Shown: positions 53,436 through 61,927 of the stretch, piece by piece | Position numbering within the stretch: the stretch's first letter is position 1 | Layout of the letters: every line of letters begins with the position of its first letter | NCBI GenBank assembly: GCA_028871475.1 | Contig: JAGWMZ010000008.1 | Span: forward strand, 62,001 to 126,000 | Direction of reading: 5' to 3' | Source of the DNA: Sphingomonadales bacterium | GTDB lineage: Bacteria; Pseudomonadota; Alphaproteobacteria; Sphingomonadales; Sphingomonadaceae | DNA: 64,000 nt | Position numbers and translations under genes: made by a program | Notes under the pieces: model-generated | The model's database searches: none | What the model saw: the letters and a program-made list of their open reading frames with translations, nothing else | Told to the model about the DNA's origin: nothing

Positions 53436-54521
53436 ATGTCTTCACCTTCGCCCCCTGCCCCGCGCGGGCGCGGCGCCGTCAGCGGGCGCGCCAGCACGCG
53501 TTTCAATCTGCCCGGACGCGAGGTGGATGGTGATTGGCTCGACAGCCGCGCCGAGCTGGAGGAGGACCTGCCCCCGCTGCGCACGACGGTGACCGAGGAA
53601 GCCGCGCGCTCGATCCTCTCGTTCAATCGCTCTCCCGACATCGGGTTTGACCGCTCGATCAACGCCTATCGCGGCTGCGAGCATGGCTGCATCTATTGCT
53701 ACGCCCGCCCCACCCACGCCTATCTCGACCTGTCCCCCGGGCTGGATTTTGAAAGCCGCCTGTTTGTCAAACCGCAGGCCGCCCCGCTCTTGCGCAAGAC
53801 ACTGGCGGCCAGAGGCTACCGGCCCGCCCCGATCGCTATGGGCACCAACACCGATCCCTATCAGCCGATCGAGGCACGATACCGCATCACGCGCCAAATT
53901 CTGGAACTCTGCCTGGAAACGCGCCACCCGGTCACCATCACCACCAAATCGGACCGGGTACTGGCCGACCTTGACCTGCTGCGCGAACTGGCCAGCCGCA
54001 AGCTGACGGCGGTGGCCATTTCGGTGACCAGTCTGGATGCGGCGCTCTCGCGCAAGCTTGAGCCGCGTGCTGCCTCACCCATGAAGCGGCTGGATGCGCT
54101 GGATGCTTTGGTCAAGGCCGGCGTGCCCGCGCATGTGAATGTCTCCCCCATCATCCCGGCCATCACCGAGGACTGGATCGAACGGATTCTGGAACAGGCG
54201 GCGGCGCGCGGGGTGAAAGGGGCAAGCTGGATCATGTTGCGCCTGCCCCATGAAGTGGCGCCGCTGTTTCGCGAGTGGCTCGACACACACTTCCCCGAGC
54301 GCGCGGCCAAGGTCATGTCCATCCTGCAACAGATGCGCGGCGGGCGGGACAATGACCCGAATTTTCATACGCGGATGAAGCCGCAAGGCGTCTGGGCTGA
54401 CCTGACCCGCGCGCGGTTCCGCAAGGCCAAGGCCAGGCTGGGCATGGAAAGCGGGCGGATCGAGCTTGATTGCTCAGGCTTCATCGCGCCCGAGAAGGAC
54501 GGCCAGATACGCCTGTTGTAA
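53436..54521 (+). CDS. PA0069-family radical SAM protein
   Basis: Radical SAM enzyme of 361 residues, related to SplB (spore photoproduct lyase) but of the PA0069/Rv2578c-like group. The 4Fe-4S cysteines are C81, C85 and C88 in RGCEHGCIYCYARPTH. Other blocks: SPDIGFDRSINAYRGC, the GTNTDPYQPIE loop, ITTKSDRVLADLDLL and VNVSPIIPAITE. The reaction is not known for this group. There is no Shine-Dalgarno and the predicted promoter abuts the start codon. Confidence 0.88.
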   Translation: MSSPSPPAPRGRGAVSGRASTRFNLPGREVDGDWLDSRAELEEDLPPLRTTVTEEAARSILSFNRSPDIGFDRSINAYRGCEHGCIYCYARPTHAYLDLSPGLDFESRLFVKPQAAPLLRKTLAARGYRPAPIAMGTNTDPYQPIEARYRITRQILELCLETRHPVTITTKSDRVLADLDLLRELASRKLTAVAISVTSLDAALSRKLEPRAASPMKRLDALDALVKAGVPAHVNVSPIIPAITEDWIERILEQAAARGVKGASWIMLRLPHEVAPLFREWLDTHFPERAAKVMSILQQMRGGRDNDPNFHTRMKPQGVWADLTRARFRKAKARLGMESGRIELDCSGFIAPEKDGQIRLL

Positions 54522-54545
54522 CTCGAACAATACCTGCTTTCCCCC

Positions 54546-57500
54546 TCAGGCCACCAGTCGCAACTGTGCCCGGCCCCGTTGCGGTGCGAAGGAGAGCACC
54601 CGAACCCCCTCGATCTGGCCGATCACCTCGACCAGATCACCATCCAGCGCGAAATCGCGACCAAGGCGCAATTGCGGGGGCACCTCATCGCCGGTCTTCA
54701 GCACGGCGATCACCTCACCCTGGCCTGACATGGCCGATTCCCCGCCGCCGCCAAGGCGCGGCAGCATGGCTGCCAGCTGCGCAAAGGCCGAGGGCTCGGA
54801 CACCTCCAGCCGCAGCATCATGCGCGCGGCATTGCGCACCTCGCTCAGCGGCTGGCCGCCGCGGATGGTGATGCGCGGCGGCTCTTCGGGGCTGGGGCTG
54901 TCAAGCTCGACCGAGAGCAGGATACAGGTACTCTCCTTCGCCCAGTTCAGGAAGGGTTCGACCAGCGATTCCTCAAAGCAGGAGGCGGAGAACTGGCCCG
55001 TCGAGTCCGAAAACTCGGCCATGATAAAATCCTTGCCGCGCTTGGTTTTGCGCTTCTGCACGCTTTCCACCATGCAGGCCATCACGGCATTGGCCCGCCC
55101 GCCCGGCGGCGCGCCCTGCGCCATCAGCGCGCCATAGGAACGCGCGCCATTGGCCGAGGCGATGGCGTGCCACTGCGCCACCGGATGGGCAGCGAAATAG
55201 AAGCCGAAATTCTCGCGCTCCTTGGCCATCTGGTCCATGCGGCTCCACGCCGGGGCGTCAGCCAGGCGCAGGGCGGCGGTATCCCCCGCTCCCCCGAACA
55301 GGCCGCCCTGCCCCGATGTTCGCGCGCGTTCGGCCTCATCGGCGCAGGCCAGCAGCATGTCGGCGTTGGCCAGCACTTTCGCGCGATTGGGCTCCAGAGA
55401 ATCAAAAGCGCCGCTGGCCGCCAGGCCTTCGAGCGCGCGCCGGTTGAGCGCGCCATAGGGCACGCGGGTGAACAGGTCTTCGAGATCCTTGAACCGACCA
55501 TTGGCCTCGCGCTCGGCGACAACCTGCTCCATCGCCTTTTCGCCCACATTGCGAATACCGGCCAGAGCGTAACGCACCGCATAGCCCTCGGGCGTTTCCT
55601 CGACCGTGAACTCCGCCTCGGACCGGTTCATGTCGGGCCCGGCGATGGCAAAGCCGTTGCGGCGCATATCGTCCACGAAAATGGCCAGCTTTTCCGACTG
55701 ATGCATGTCGAAACACATGGCGGCGGCATAGAATTCATGCGGGTAATGCGCCTTGAACCATGCCGTTTGATAGGCGAGCAAGGCATAGGCGGCAGCGTGC
55801 GATTTGTTGAAGCCATAGCCCGCAAATTTGTCGATCAAGTCGAACAGTTCATTGGCCTTGGCGGCGGGAATGTCGGAGACGGCGGCACAGCCCTCGACAA
55901 AGCGCGTGCGCTGCTTGTCCATTTCGGCCTGCACCTTCTTGCCCATCGCGCGACGCAGCAGGTCGGCATCGCCCAGCGAGTATCCGGCAAGGATCTGCGC
56001 GGCCTGCATCACCTGTTCCTGATAGACGAAGATGCCATAGGTTTCCGAAAGGATGCCGCTCAGCTTCTCATGCGGATATTCGATCTCCTCCAGCCCGTTC
56101 TTGCGGCGGCCGAAGAGGGGAATATTGTCCATCGGCCCCGGGCGATAGAGCGAGACGAGCGCGATGATGTCGCCGAAATTGGTGGGCTTCACCGCCGCCA
56201 GCGTGCGGCGCATCCCTTCGGATTCGAGCTGGAACACACCCACCGTATCGCCGCGTTGCAGCAGCTTGTAGACATCCTCGTCATCCCAGGCCAGCGCACC
56301 AAGGTCGATCGAGATCCCTCGCTTGCCCAGCAGATCGACCGCCTTGCGCAGGACAGAAAGCGTCTTGAGCCCCAGAAAGTCGAATTTGATGAGCCCTGTG
56401 TCCTCGACATATTTCATGTCGAACTGGGTCACCGGCATGTCCGAGCGCGGATCGCGATAGAGCGGCACCAGTTGCGCCAGAGGACGGTCGCCGATCACCA
56501 CGCCCGCCGCATGGGTCGAGGAGTTGCGCGGCATGCCTTCAAGCTGCATGGCAAGGTCGATCAGCCGCCTGACCTCGGGGTCATTGGTGTATTCGCGGTG
56601 CAGTTCCTGCACGCCGTTGAGCGCGCGTTCCAGCGTCCAGGGGTCGGTGGGATGGTTGGGCACCATCTTGGTCAGCCGGTCGACCTGACCGTAGCTCATC
56701 TGCAAAATGCGGCCCGTATCGCGCAGCACGGCGCGGGCCTTCAGCTTACCAAAGGTGATGATCTGCGCCACATGGTCCGCACCATATTTACGCTGGACGT
56801 AGCGGATCACCTCGCCGCGCCGGGTTTCGCAAAAGTCGATATCGAAGTCGGGCATCGACACGCGCTCGGGGTTGAGGAAACGCTCGAAGAGCAGGCCCAG
56901 CTTCAAAGGATCAAGGTCGGTGATGGTGAGCGCCCAGGCCACCAGCGAACCCGCGCCCGAACCACGCCCCGGCCCCACCGGAATGTCGTTCTGTTTACCC
57001 CACTGGATGAAGTCGGCCACGATCAGGAAGTAGCCGGCAAAGCCCATGCGGTTGATGATGCCCGTCTCGAAATCGAGCCGCTCGGCATAGTCCAGAAAGT
57101 CCTCGGTCACGCCAAGGGGCTTGAGCGCCTCATAGGCGGTGACGCGTTCGTCGCCCTGTTTAGCCAGCGCGGCGTCCAAAGTCGCCTCGTCAACACCCGG
57201 CCAATAGGGCGCCAAACGCTTGGCCAGCCCCATGCGGGCATGGTCGACCATCATCCGCGCCTCGCCTTCCTTGTCACCGGCGAGGCTGGGCAACAAGGGC
57301 TTGCGCTTGGGAGGGATATAGGCGCAGCGCTGCGCCACCACCAAAGTGTTGGCCAACGCCTCGGGCACATCGGCAAAACTGTGGGCCATCACCTCGGCCG
57401 ATTTGACCCAGGCCTCCTTGATCGAGCGGGGACGATCGGCCGCATCCACATGGGTGGAATGGGCAATGCAGAGCATCGAATCATGCGCGGCAAAGCCTTC

Positions 57501-58154
57501 GGGATCAGCGAAGTGTGCAGCATTGGTGGCGATCAGCGGCAGATTGCGAGCATAGGCGAGATCGATGACCTGCCCCTCGGCGGCGTCCTCTGCCTCGATC
57601 CCGCGCCGGGCGATGTCGATATAGAGACGGCCCGGAAAATACAGTTCGAGCGCGTCAAGATAACGCCCAGCCGCCTCATGCTGCTCCTCGGCGGTGAGAC
57701 GGGTCACCGCGCCATCACCCGCCGCCGTCAGACAGATCAGCCCGTCGCTATGGCCCTCCAGCGCGGACAGCGGCACATGCGGATCAAACTCCAGCGGTCG
57801 CTCCAGATGCGCCTGACTGACCAGATGGCACAGGTTCAGCCACCCCGCCTCATTTTGCGCCAGCAGCACCAGCCAGTCGAGTGTGGGGGCCGCCGGGCCG
57901 AAGGTTCCGTTGACATTGCCTCCCTCGGGCCTGGCAATCGCCAGCGTTGTCCCGACGATGGGCTGCACGCCCACGTCCTTGCAGGCGCTGGCAAAGGCCG
58001 GGGCGGCGTAAAGTCCGTTCTTGTCCGTCAGCGCCACCGCCGGAAACCCACGCTTCTTCGCCAGCTTGGCCAGAGCCTTGGGGTCAATGGCGCCATCCAG
58101 CATGGTGAAGCTGGAATAGATGCGCAGGGGCACGAAGGGGGAGTAAGAAGCCAT
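54546..58154 (-). CDS. dnaE: DNA polymerase III subunit alpha
   Basis: Replicative polymerase of about 1202 residues. Seen in order: PHP domain (FVPLRIYSSFTMLDGAI...), palm with catalytic aspartates in PDFDIDF (D436, D438, D440), GPGRGSGAGSLVAWAL, the AAGVVIGDRPL and FDFLGLKTLSVL segments, FNKSHAAAYALLAYQTAWFK, helix-hairpin-helix region, and OB domain (VMACMVESVQKRKTKRGKDF) with a C-terminal VIGQIEGVRVLSFAP. In the PHP domain the first HxH pair is P9/Y13 and TDH is TDK, so metal binding there is probably lost. Start ATG 58154. Confidence 0.97.
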   Translation of the reverse strand: MASYSPFVPLRIYSSFTMLDGAIDPKALAKLAKKRGFPAVALTDKNGLYAAPAFASACKDVGVQPIVGTTLAIARPEGGNVNGTFGPAAPTLDWLVLLAQNEAGWLNLCHLVSQAHLERPLEFDPHVPLSALEGHSDGLICLTAAGDGAVTRLTAEEQHEAAGRYLDALELYFPGRLYIDIARRGIEAEDAAEGQVIDLAYARNLPLIATNAAHFADPEGFAAHDSMLCIAHSTHVDAADRPRSIKEAWVKSAEVMAHSFADVPEALANTLVVAQRCAYIPPKRKPLLPSLAGDKEGEARMMVDHARMGLAKRLAPYWPGVDEATLDAALAKQGDERVTAYEALKPLGVTEDFLDYAERLDFETGIINRMGFAGYFLIVADFIQWGKQNDIPVGPGRGSGAGSLVAWALTITDLDPLKLGLLFERFLNPERVSMPDFDIDFCETRRGEVIRYVQRKYGADHVAQIITFGKLKARAVLRDTGRILQMSYGQVDRLTKMVPNHPTDPWTLERALNGVQELHREYTNDPEVRRLIDLAMQLEGMPRNSSTHAAGVVIGDRPLAQLVPLYRDPRSDMPVTQFDMKYVEDTGLIKFDFLGLKTLSVLRKAVDLLGKRGISIDLGALAWDDEDVYKLLQRGDTVGVFQLESEGMRRTLAAVKPTNFGDIIALVSLYRPGPMDNIPLFGRRKNGLEEIEYPHEKLSGILSETYGIFVYQEQVMQAAQILAGYSLGDADLLRRAMGKKVQAEMDKQRTRFVEGCAAVSDIPAAKANELFDLIDKFAGYGFNKSHAAAYALLAYQTAWFKAHYPHEFYAAAMCFDMHQSEKLAIFVDDMRRNGFAIAGPDMNRSEAEFTVEETPEGYAVRYALAGIRNVGEKAMEQVVAEREANGRFKDLEDLFTRVPYGALNRRALEGLAASGAFDSLEPNRAKVLANADMLLACADEAERARTSGQGGLFGGAGDTAALRLADAPAWSRMDQMAKERENFGFYFAAHPVAQWHAIASANGARSYGALMAQGAPPGGRANAVMACMVESVQKRKTKRGKDFIMAEFSDSTGQFSASCFEESLVEPFLNWAKESTCILLSVELDSPSPEEPPRITIRGGQPLSEVRNAARMMLRLEVSEPSAFAQLAAMLPRLGGGGESAMSGQGEVIAVLKTGDEVPPQLRLGRDFALDGDLVEVIGQIEGVRVLSFAPQRGRAQLRLVA

Positions 58155-58272
58155 GGGGGGCAGACTATGGGATGCGGGGGTGGGTGATCAATTCAAGCCT
58201 GTGGGCAGGGCTGGGGATAAGGTGGGGATGACAGGGGATAAGGGAAGGAGACAGGATGGCACCTGCGTCCTC

Positions 58273-58779
58273 TTACCCTTCCCGCAGAACCTTTTCGATC
58301 GCCGCGCGCAAGGTCTCCGGCTTCGCTCCGGGCGCAAACCGGCGGACCACATGCCCGTCACGGTCCACCAGAAATTTGGTGAAGTTCCATTTCACCTTGC
58401 GCGTGCCGAAGATGCCGCGCGCCCGATCCTTCAGCCATTGCCACAAGGGCGGCGCGCCGGGGCCATTGACCTCGACCTTGGCCATCAGCGGAAAGGAGAG
58501 GCCGAAGTTCACCTGGCAGAACTGCGCGATCTCTTCCGCGCTGCCCGGTTCCTGTCCGCCGAACTGGTTGCAGGGGAAGGCCATCACCTCGAACCCCTGA
58601 TCACGGTAATCCTGCCAAAGCTGCTCCAGCCCCGCATATTGCGGGGTGAAGCCGCATTGGCTGGCGGTGTTGACGATCAACACCGCCTTGCCCAGGCGGT
58701 CGGCCAGCGAAACCTCCTGCCCGTCGGGCTGGCGGGCGGTGAAATCGCTCAGGCGCTCACCCTGACGCTGGCCGTTCAT
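58273..58779 (-). CDS. Glutathione peroxidase (BtuE-like)
   Basis: Thiol peroxidase of 168 residues reducing hydroperoxides with glutathione or thioredoxin. The peroxidatic cysteine is C42 in VNTASQCGFTPQY (cysteine in place of selenocysteine). The rest of the tetrad is in FPCNQFGGQEPG and WNFTKFLVDRDG. Its second cysteine, in FPCNQF, could resolve the sulfenic acid. Cytoplasmic, with no signal. Confidence 0.94.
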   Translation of the reverse strand: MNGQRQGERLSDFTARQPDGQEVSLADRLGKAVLIVNTASQCGFTPQYAGLEQLWQDYRDQGFEVMAFPCNQFGGQEPGSAEEIAQFCQVNFGLSFPLMAKVEVNGPGAPPLWQWLKDRARGIFGTRKVKWNFTKFLVDRDGHVVRRFAPGAKPETLRAAIEKVLREG

Positions 58780-58787
58780 GCCCTCAC

Positions 58788-59066
58788 TCAGACCGCGTGG
58801 GGGAAGTCGGGGCGATTGTACAGGACCATGGCTTCCTCGGCCTTGATGCGGTGGTGGCCAGTGCGCTCGATCTCATACTGCTCGCGCTGGGCCTCGGGCA
58901 GCAGGGCGATATAGCGGATGAGATCGGCCAGCGTGCCATGACGCAGCGTCTTGAGTTCGGAAAGCACACCGCCATCGCCGGGGTGATGCAGCGTGGCGTC
59001 CTGATCCCACCGCAGCCCCTCGGGCAGGTGCGAGTCGCCGCCGAACGTGCTGGGCGAATTGGGCAT
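58788..59066 (-). CDS. Conserved-looking small hypothetical protein
   Basis: A 92-residue soluble protein (start MPNSPSTFGGDSHLPEG) with a strong Shine-Dalgarno AGGAAGGA upstream of ATG 59066. The C-terminal half is helical and charged (TLADLIRYIALLPEAQREQYEIERTGHHRI). It ends 8 bp before the glutathione peroxidase start, so both are probably on one transcript. No family recognised. Confidence 0.72.
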   Translation of the reverse strand: MPNSPSTFGGDSHLPEGLRWDQDATLHHPGDGGVLSELKTLRHGTLADLIRYIALLPEAQREQYEIERTGHHRIKAEEAMVLYNRPDFPHAV

Positions 59067-59149
59067 TGTGTCATCCTTCCTGAAGTGCTGTCTTTGGGAT
59101 ATGGATTTGGCGTGTCGAGGCGTGCTTGACAAGAGGCTGACCGTGCCTG

Positions 59150-59749
59150 TCAACCATAGCGGGCCAGCAAACCGTCAAGATGGCGGCGCACCGCGCTCCA
59201 TTCACCGGCCAGAATGGAATAGACCGCCGTGTCGCGGGAACGCGTGCCGCCCTGCCCGTCGCTCACGATCATATGGCCGCGCAGGATGCCATCGGGCCGC
59301 GCGCCGATCCGCTCGATGGCGCGGCGACTGGCAAGGTTGAAGACATCGGTGCGGATCTGCACGCAGGCGATGCCGAGCACCTCGAAGGCATGGCCCAGCA
59401 GCAGCCTTTTGGCCTGCGTGTTGAGGCCCGTGCGGCGCACCCATGGCGCATAGAGCGTGCCGCCGATTTCGAGGCGGCGATGACCCGCATTCATGCGCAT
59501 GAAACGCGTGGTGCCGGCAATTTTCCCACCCGCATCCAGCACGGTAAAGGCCTGCACGCGGCCAGCAGCGGTATCGGCCTCGATCTGGTCGAGCCAGCGA
59601 TCAATCGTTGCGGGGGCCGGAACCATCGTCGACATCGCATGGTCAAAGCCGGTGGCGAAGGCCGCCAGCAGATCGTCACGGTCCGCGCGGACCAGCGGGC
59701 GCAGCGTGACATGCTCACCGCTCAGCACCGGGGCGGCGGGCCAGCTCAT
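59150..59749 (-). CDS. GNAT-family N-acetyltransferase (RimJ/RimL-like)
   Basis: Acetyl-CoA-dependent N-acetyltransferase of 199 residues. Seen: [18 protein letters not shown], the beta-strand [42 protein letters not shown] around the CoA site, [19 protein letters not shown] and GHMIVSDG near the C-terminus, typical of RimJ/RimL proteins. Acceptor unknown. ATG 59749 overlaps the lolD stop (ATGA). Confidence 0.9.
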   Translation of the reverse strand: MSWPAAPVLSGEHVTLRPLVRADRDDLLAAFATGFDHAMSTMVPAPATIDRWLDQIEADTAAGRVQAFTVLDAGGKIAGTTRFMRMNAGHRRLEIGGTLYAPWVRRTGLNTQAKRLLLGHAFEVLGIACVQIRTDVFNLASRRAIERIGARPDGILRGHMIVSDGQGGTRSRDTAVYSILAGEWSAVRRHLDGLLARYG

Positions 59750-60429
59750 CGCGCCTGCTCCACCAGATGCCCTTCAACCAGCCGTACCACCCGGTCCATC
59801 CGCGCGGCAAGGCGCTCATTATGCGTGGCAATCAGGGCGGCAGCGCCGCTGCCGCGCACCAGCTTGAGGAATTCGGCCAGAACCTTGTCGCTGGTCGCCT
59901 CATCCAGATTGCCGGTGGGTTCGTCGGCCAGCACCAGAGAAGGCGCATTGGCCAGGGCGCGGGCCACCGCCACCCGTTGTTGCTCGCCGCCCGAAAGCTG
60001 GCTGGGCCGGTGTTCCACCCGCTGGGCAAGGCCAAGTGCCGTGAGCAGTTCCGCCGCGCGCGCCTCGGCCTGGGCCCGATCCTTGCCGGCCACCAGTTGC
60101 GGCAGCACCACATTTTCCAGCGCCGAGAAATCCGGCAGCAGGTGATGGAACTGATAGACGAAGCCCAGATGGTCGCGGCGCAGCGCGGTGCGCGCGTCGC
60201 CATCCATGGCGCCCGTTTCCTGCCCGGCGATCACGATGCTGCCGCCAAAGCCGCCTTCCAGCAGCCCCACCGCCTGCAGCATGGTGGACTTGCCCGAACC
60301 CGATGGGCCCAGCAAGGCAACGATCTCTCCGGGCGCGATGGCCAGATCCACCCCGCGCAGGACATGGATGGTCACCCCGCCCTGCGTGAAGCTGCGGGTT
60401 AGCCCGCTCAGACGAACGACATCACTCAT
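59746..60429 (-). CDS. lolD: Lipoprotein-releasing ABC transporter ATP-binding protein
   Basis: ATPase of the Lol complex, which extracts outer-membrane lipoproteins from the inner membrane and hands them to LolA. The 227-residue protein has Walker [10 protein letters not shown] (41-49), the Q-loop [17 protein letters not shown] with the Lol-type FHHLLPDF segment, signature [16 protein letters not shown], Walker [13 protein letters not shown] and the H-loop ATHN. It overlaps the permease gene by 8 bp. Confidence 0.96.
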   Translation of the reverse strand: MSDVVRLSGLTRSFTQGGVTIHVLRGVDLAIAPGEIVALLGPSGSGKSTMLQAVGLLEGGFGGSIVIAGQETGAMDGDARTALRRDHLGFVYQFHHLLPDFSALENVVLPQLVAGKDRAQAEARAAELLTALGLAQRVEHRPSQLSGGEQQRVAVARALANAPSLVLADEPTGNLDEATSDKVLAEFLKLVRGSGAAALIATHNERLAARMDRVVRLVEGHLVEQAR

Positions 60430-61663
60430 AACGCAGCACCTGCACAGGGTCCGTGCTCGCCGCCTTCAGCGCGGGGAACAGGGTGAAGGCAAAGGACAGG
60501 CCCAGCGCCAGCACGATGATGACGGTGACCTCGACGGGCGAAGCCTTGGCGGGCAGTTCGGTCAGGAAGCGGATCTTGGGGTCCCACAGGTTCTGGCCCG
60601 AGACCATCTGGATGAAATTCACCACATTCTGGCGGAAGATGAGGAAGATGGTGGCGATGAGGCAGCCCATTGCGGTGCCCAGCCCGCCAATGGTGCAGCC
60701 CACCGTCAGGAAAATCTTCATCACCGACCTGCGGCTGGCCCCCATGGTGCGCATGATGGCGATGTCGCGCGTTTTCGCCCGCACCAGCATGATGAGCGAG
60801 GAGAGGATGTTGAAGGCCGCCACAAGCACGATCAGCGAGCAGACGACGAACATCACCACCCGCTCCACCGCCAGCGCCTCGAAGAGCGAACCATTGATGG
60901 CCTTCCAGTCGCTGATAACAGCATGGCCCTGCAACTGTTTGGCCAGAGGCGCGAGAATATCGCCCACCTTGTCAGGCTCGGTGACCTTCACTTCCACGGC
61001 ATTGATCGAATCGCCCATCAGCAGCAGCGTCTGGGCATCGGAGACCGGCATGACGACAAAGGCCTTGTCGAAATCATAGACGCCGATCTCGAAGATCGCC
61101 GCCACCGTATAGCTGACCTGCCGCGGCACCGTGCCAAAGGGGGTGGAGCGCCCCGCCGGATTGATGATGGTGATCTGGTCACCCACCTGCGCGCCAAGGT
61201 CGAGCGCCAGTTCCTTGCCGATGGCCACGGTGCCCGCGTCCGGCTTCACATCGGCCATGTTGCCCGCAATCACCTTGGGCGCCATCTTGGCAATGTCACC
61301 CGCCGTCTGGCCGCGGATCACCACCGCCGACACGCGCCCGTTGAGGCTGCCCAGCAGGGGCTGCTCGATCATCGGGCTGACCTGCACCACGCCGGGGGTG
61401 GCCTGCGCCTGCTTCACGATGTCCTGCCAGTCGTCCACCCGCCCGCCATAGCCCTGGATGACGGCATGACCGTTGAGACCCACGATCTTGTCGAAAAGCT
61501 CGGCACGAAAGCCGTTCATCACGCTCATCACGATGATGAGCGCCGCCACGCCCAGCGCCACGGCAACAAGGCTGATGCCCGCCACCAGCGCAATAAACGC
61601 CTCGCCGCGCCCGGGACGCAGATAGCGCCGCGCGACAGTCCATTCAAAAGTCGAGAGGATCAC
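60422..61663 (-). CDS. Lipoprotein-releasing ABC transporter permease (LolC/LolE/LolF type)
   Basis: Inner-membrane permease of 413 residues with the MacB-like layout: one TM helix (about 23-50, [20 protein letters not shown]), a periplasmic domain of about 200 residues, then three C-terminal TM helices. [19 protein letters not shown] and [18 protein letters not shown] are hallmarks of LolC/E. Only one permease gene accompanies lolD; many alphaproteobacteria use a single LolF homodimer. GTG 61663 (VILSTFEW) aligns with the usual start MILS-x-x-EW; the frame continues upstream to ATG 61747, giving 28 extra residues. Confidence 0.93.
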   Translation of the reverse strand: MILSTFEWTVARRYLRPGRGEAFIALVAGISLVAVALGVAALIIVMSVMNGFRAELFDKIVGLNGHAVIQGYGGRVDDWQDIVKQAQATPGVVQVSPMIEQPLLGSLNGRVSAVVIRGQTAGDIAKMAPKVIAGNMADVKPDAGTVAIGKELALDLGAQVGDQITIINPAGRSTPFGTVPRQVSYTVAAIFEIGVYDFDKAFVVMPVSDAQTLLLMGDSINAVEVKVTEPDKVGDILAPLAKQLQGHAVISDWKAINGSLFEALAVERVVMFVVCSLIVLVAAFNILSSLIMLVRAKTRDIAIMRTMGASRRSVMKIFLTVGCTIGGLGTAMGCLIATIFLIFRQNVVNFIQMVSGQNLWDPKIRFLTELPAKASPVEVTVIIVLALGLSFAFTLFPALKAASTDPVQVLRYE

Positions 61664-61927
61664 GCCGAAAGGTCCGATCGGTTCAATGCCAGGTCCTGCG
61701 GTGCCACACCGCCGCAACGGCCTCATGCCGGACCATCGCCGGGCCATGCCTTAGGCGCCTGCGCGGCGGCTGGCAATCGCCCGCGCAGGCTTTCCAGCGC
61801 CGCGCAAGGAAATCGCAGCACGGCCAAACAGGGCCTTGGGCCCAAACGCGGATCTACAGGCCCGCCCCTAAGGGTTCTTCACGGGAAATTACTCATAATT
61901 AACCTTGTCCGACTAGCGTATCGGACC

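Noticed and set aside
55167..58187. A 1006-codon open frame antisense to dnaE
   Set aside because: Same reason: shadow of a real GC-rich gene, with no recognisable domain.
60188..61927. Upstream extension of the GGDEF protein frame by 580 codons
   Set aside because: The extension is antisense to lolC/E and lolD; the membrane sensor starts naturally at ATG 61928.
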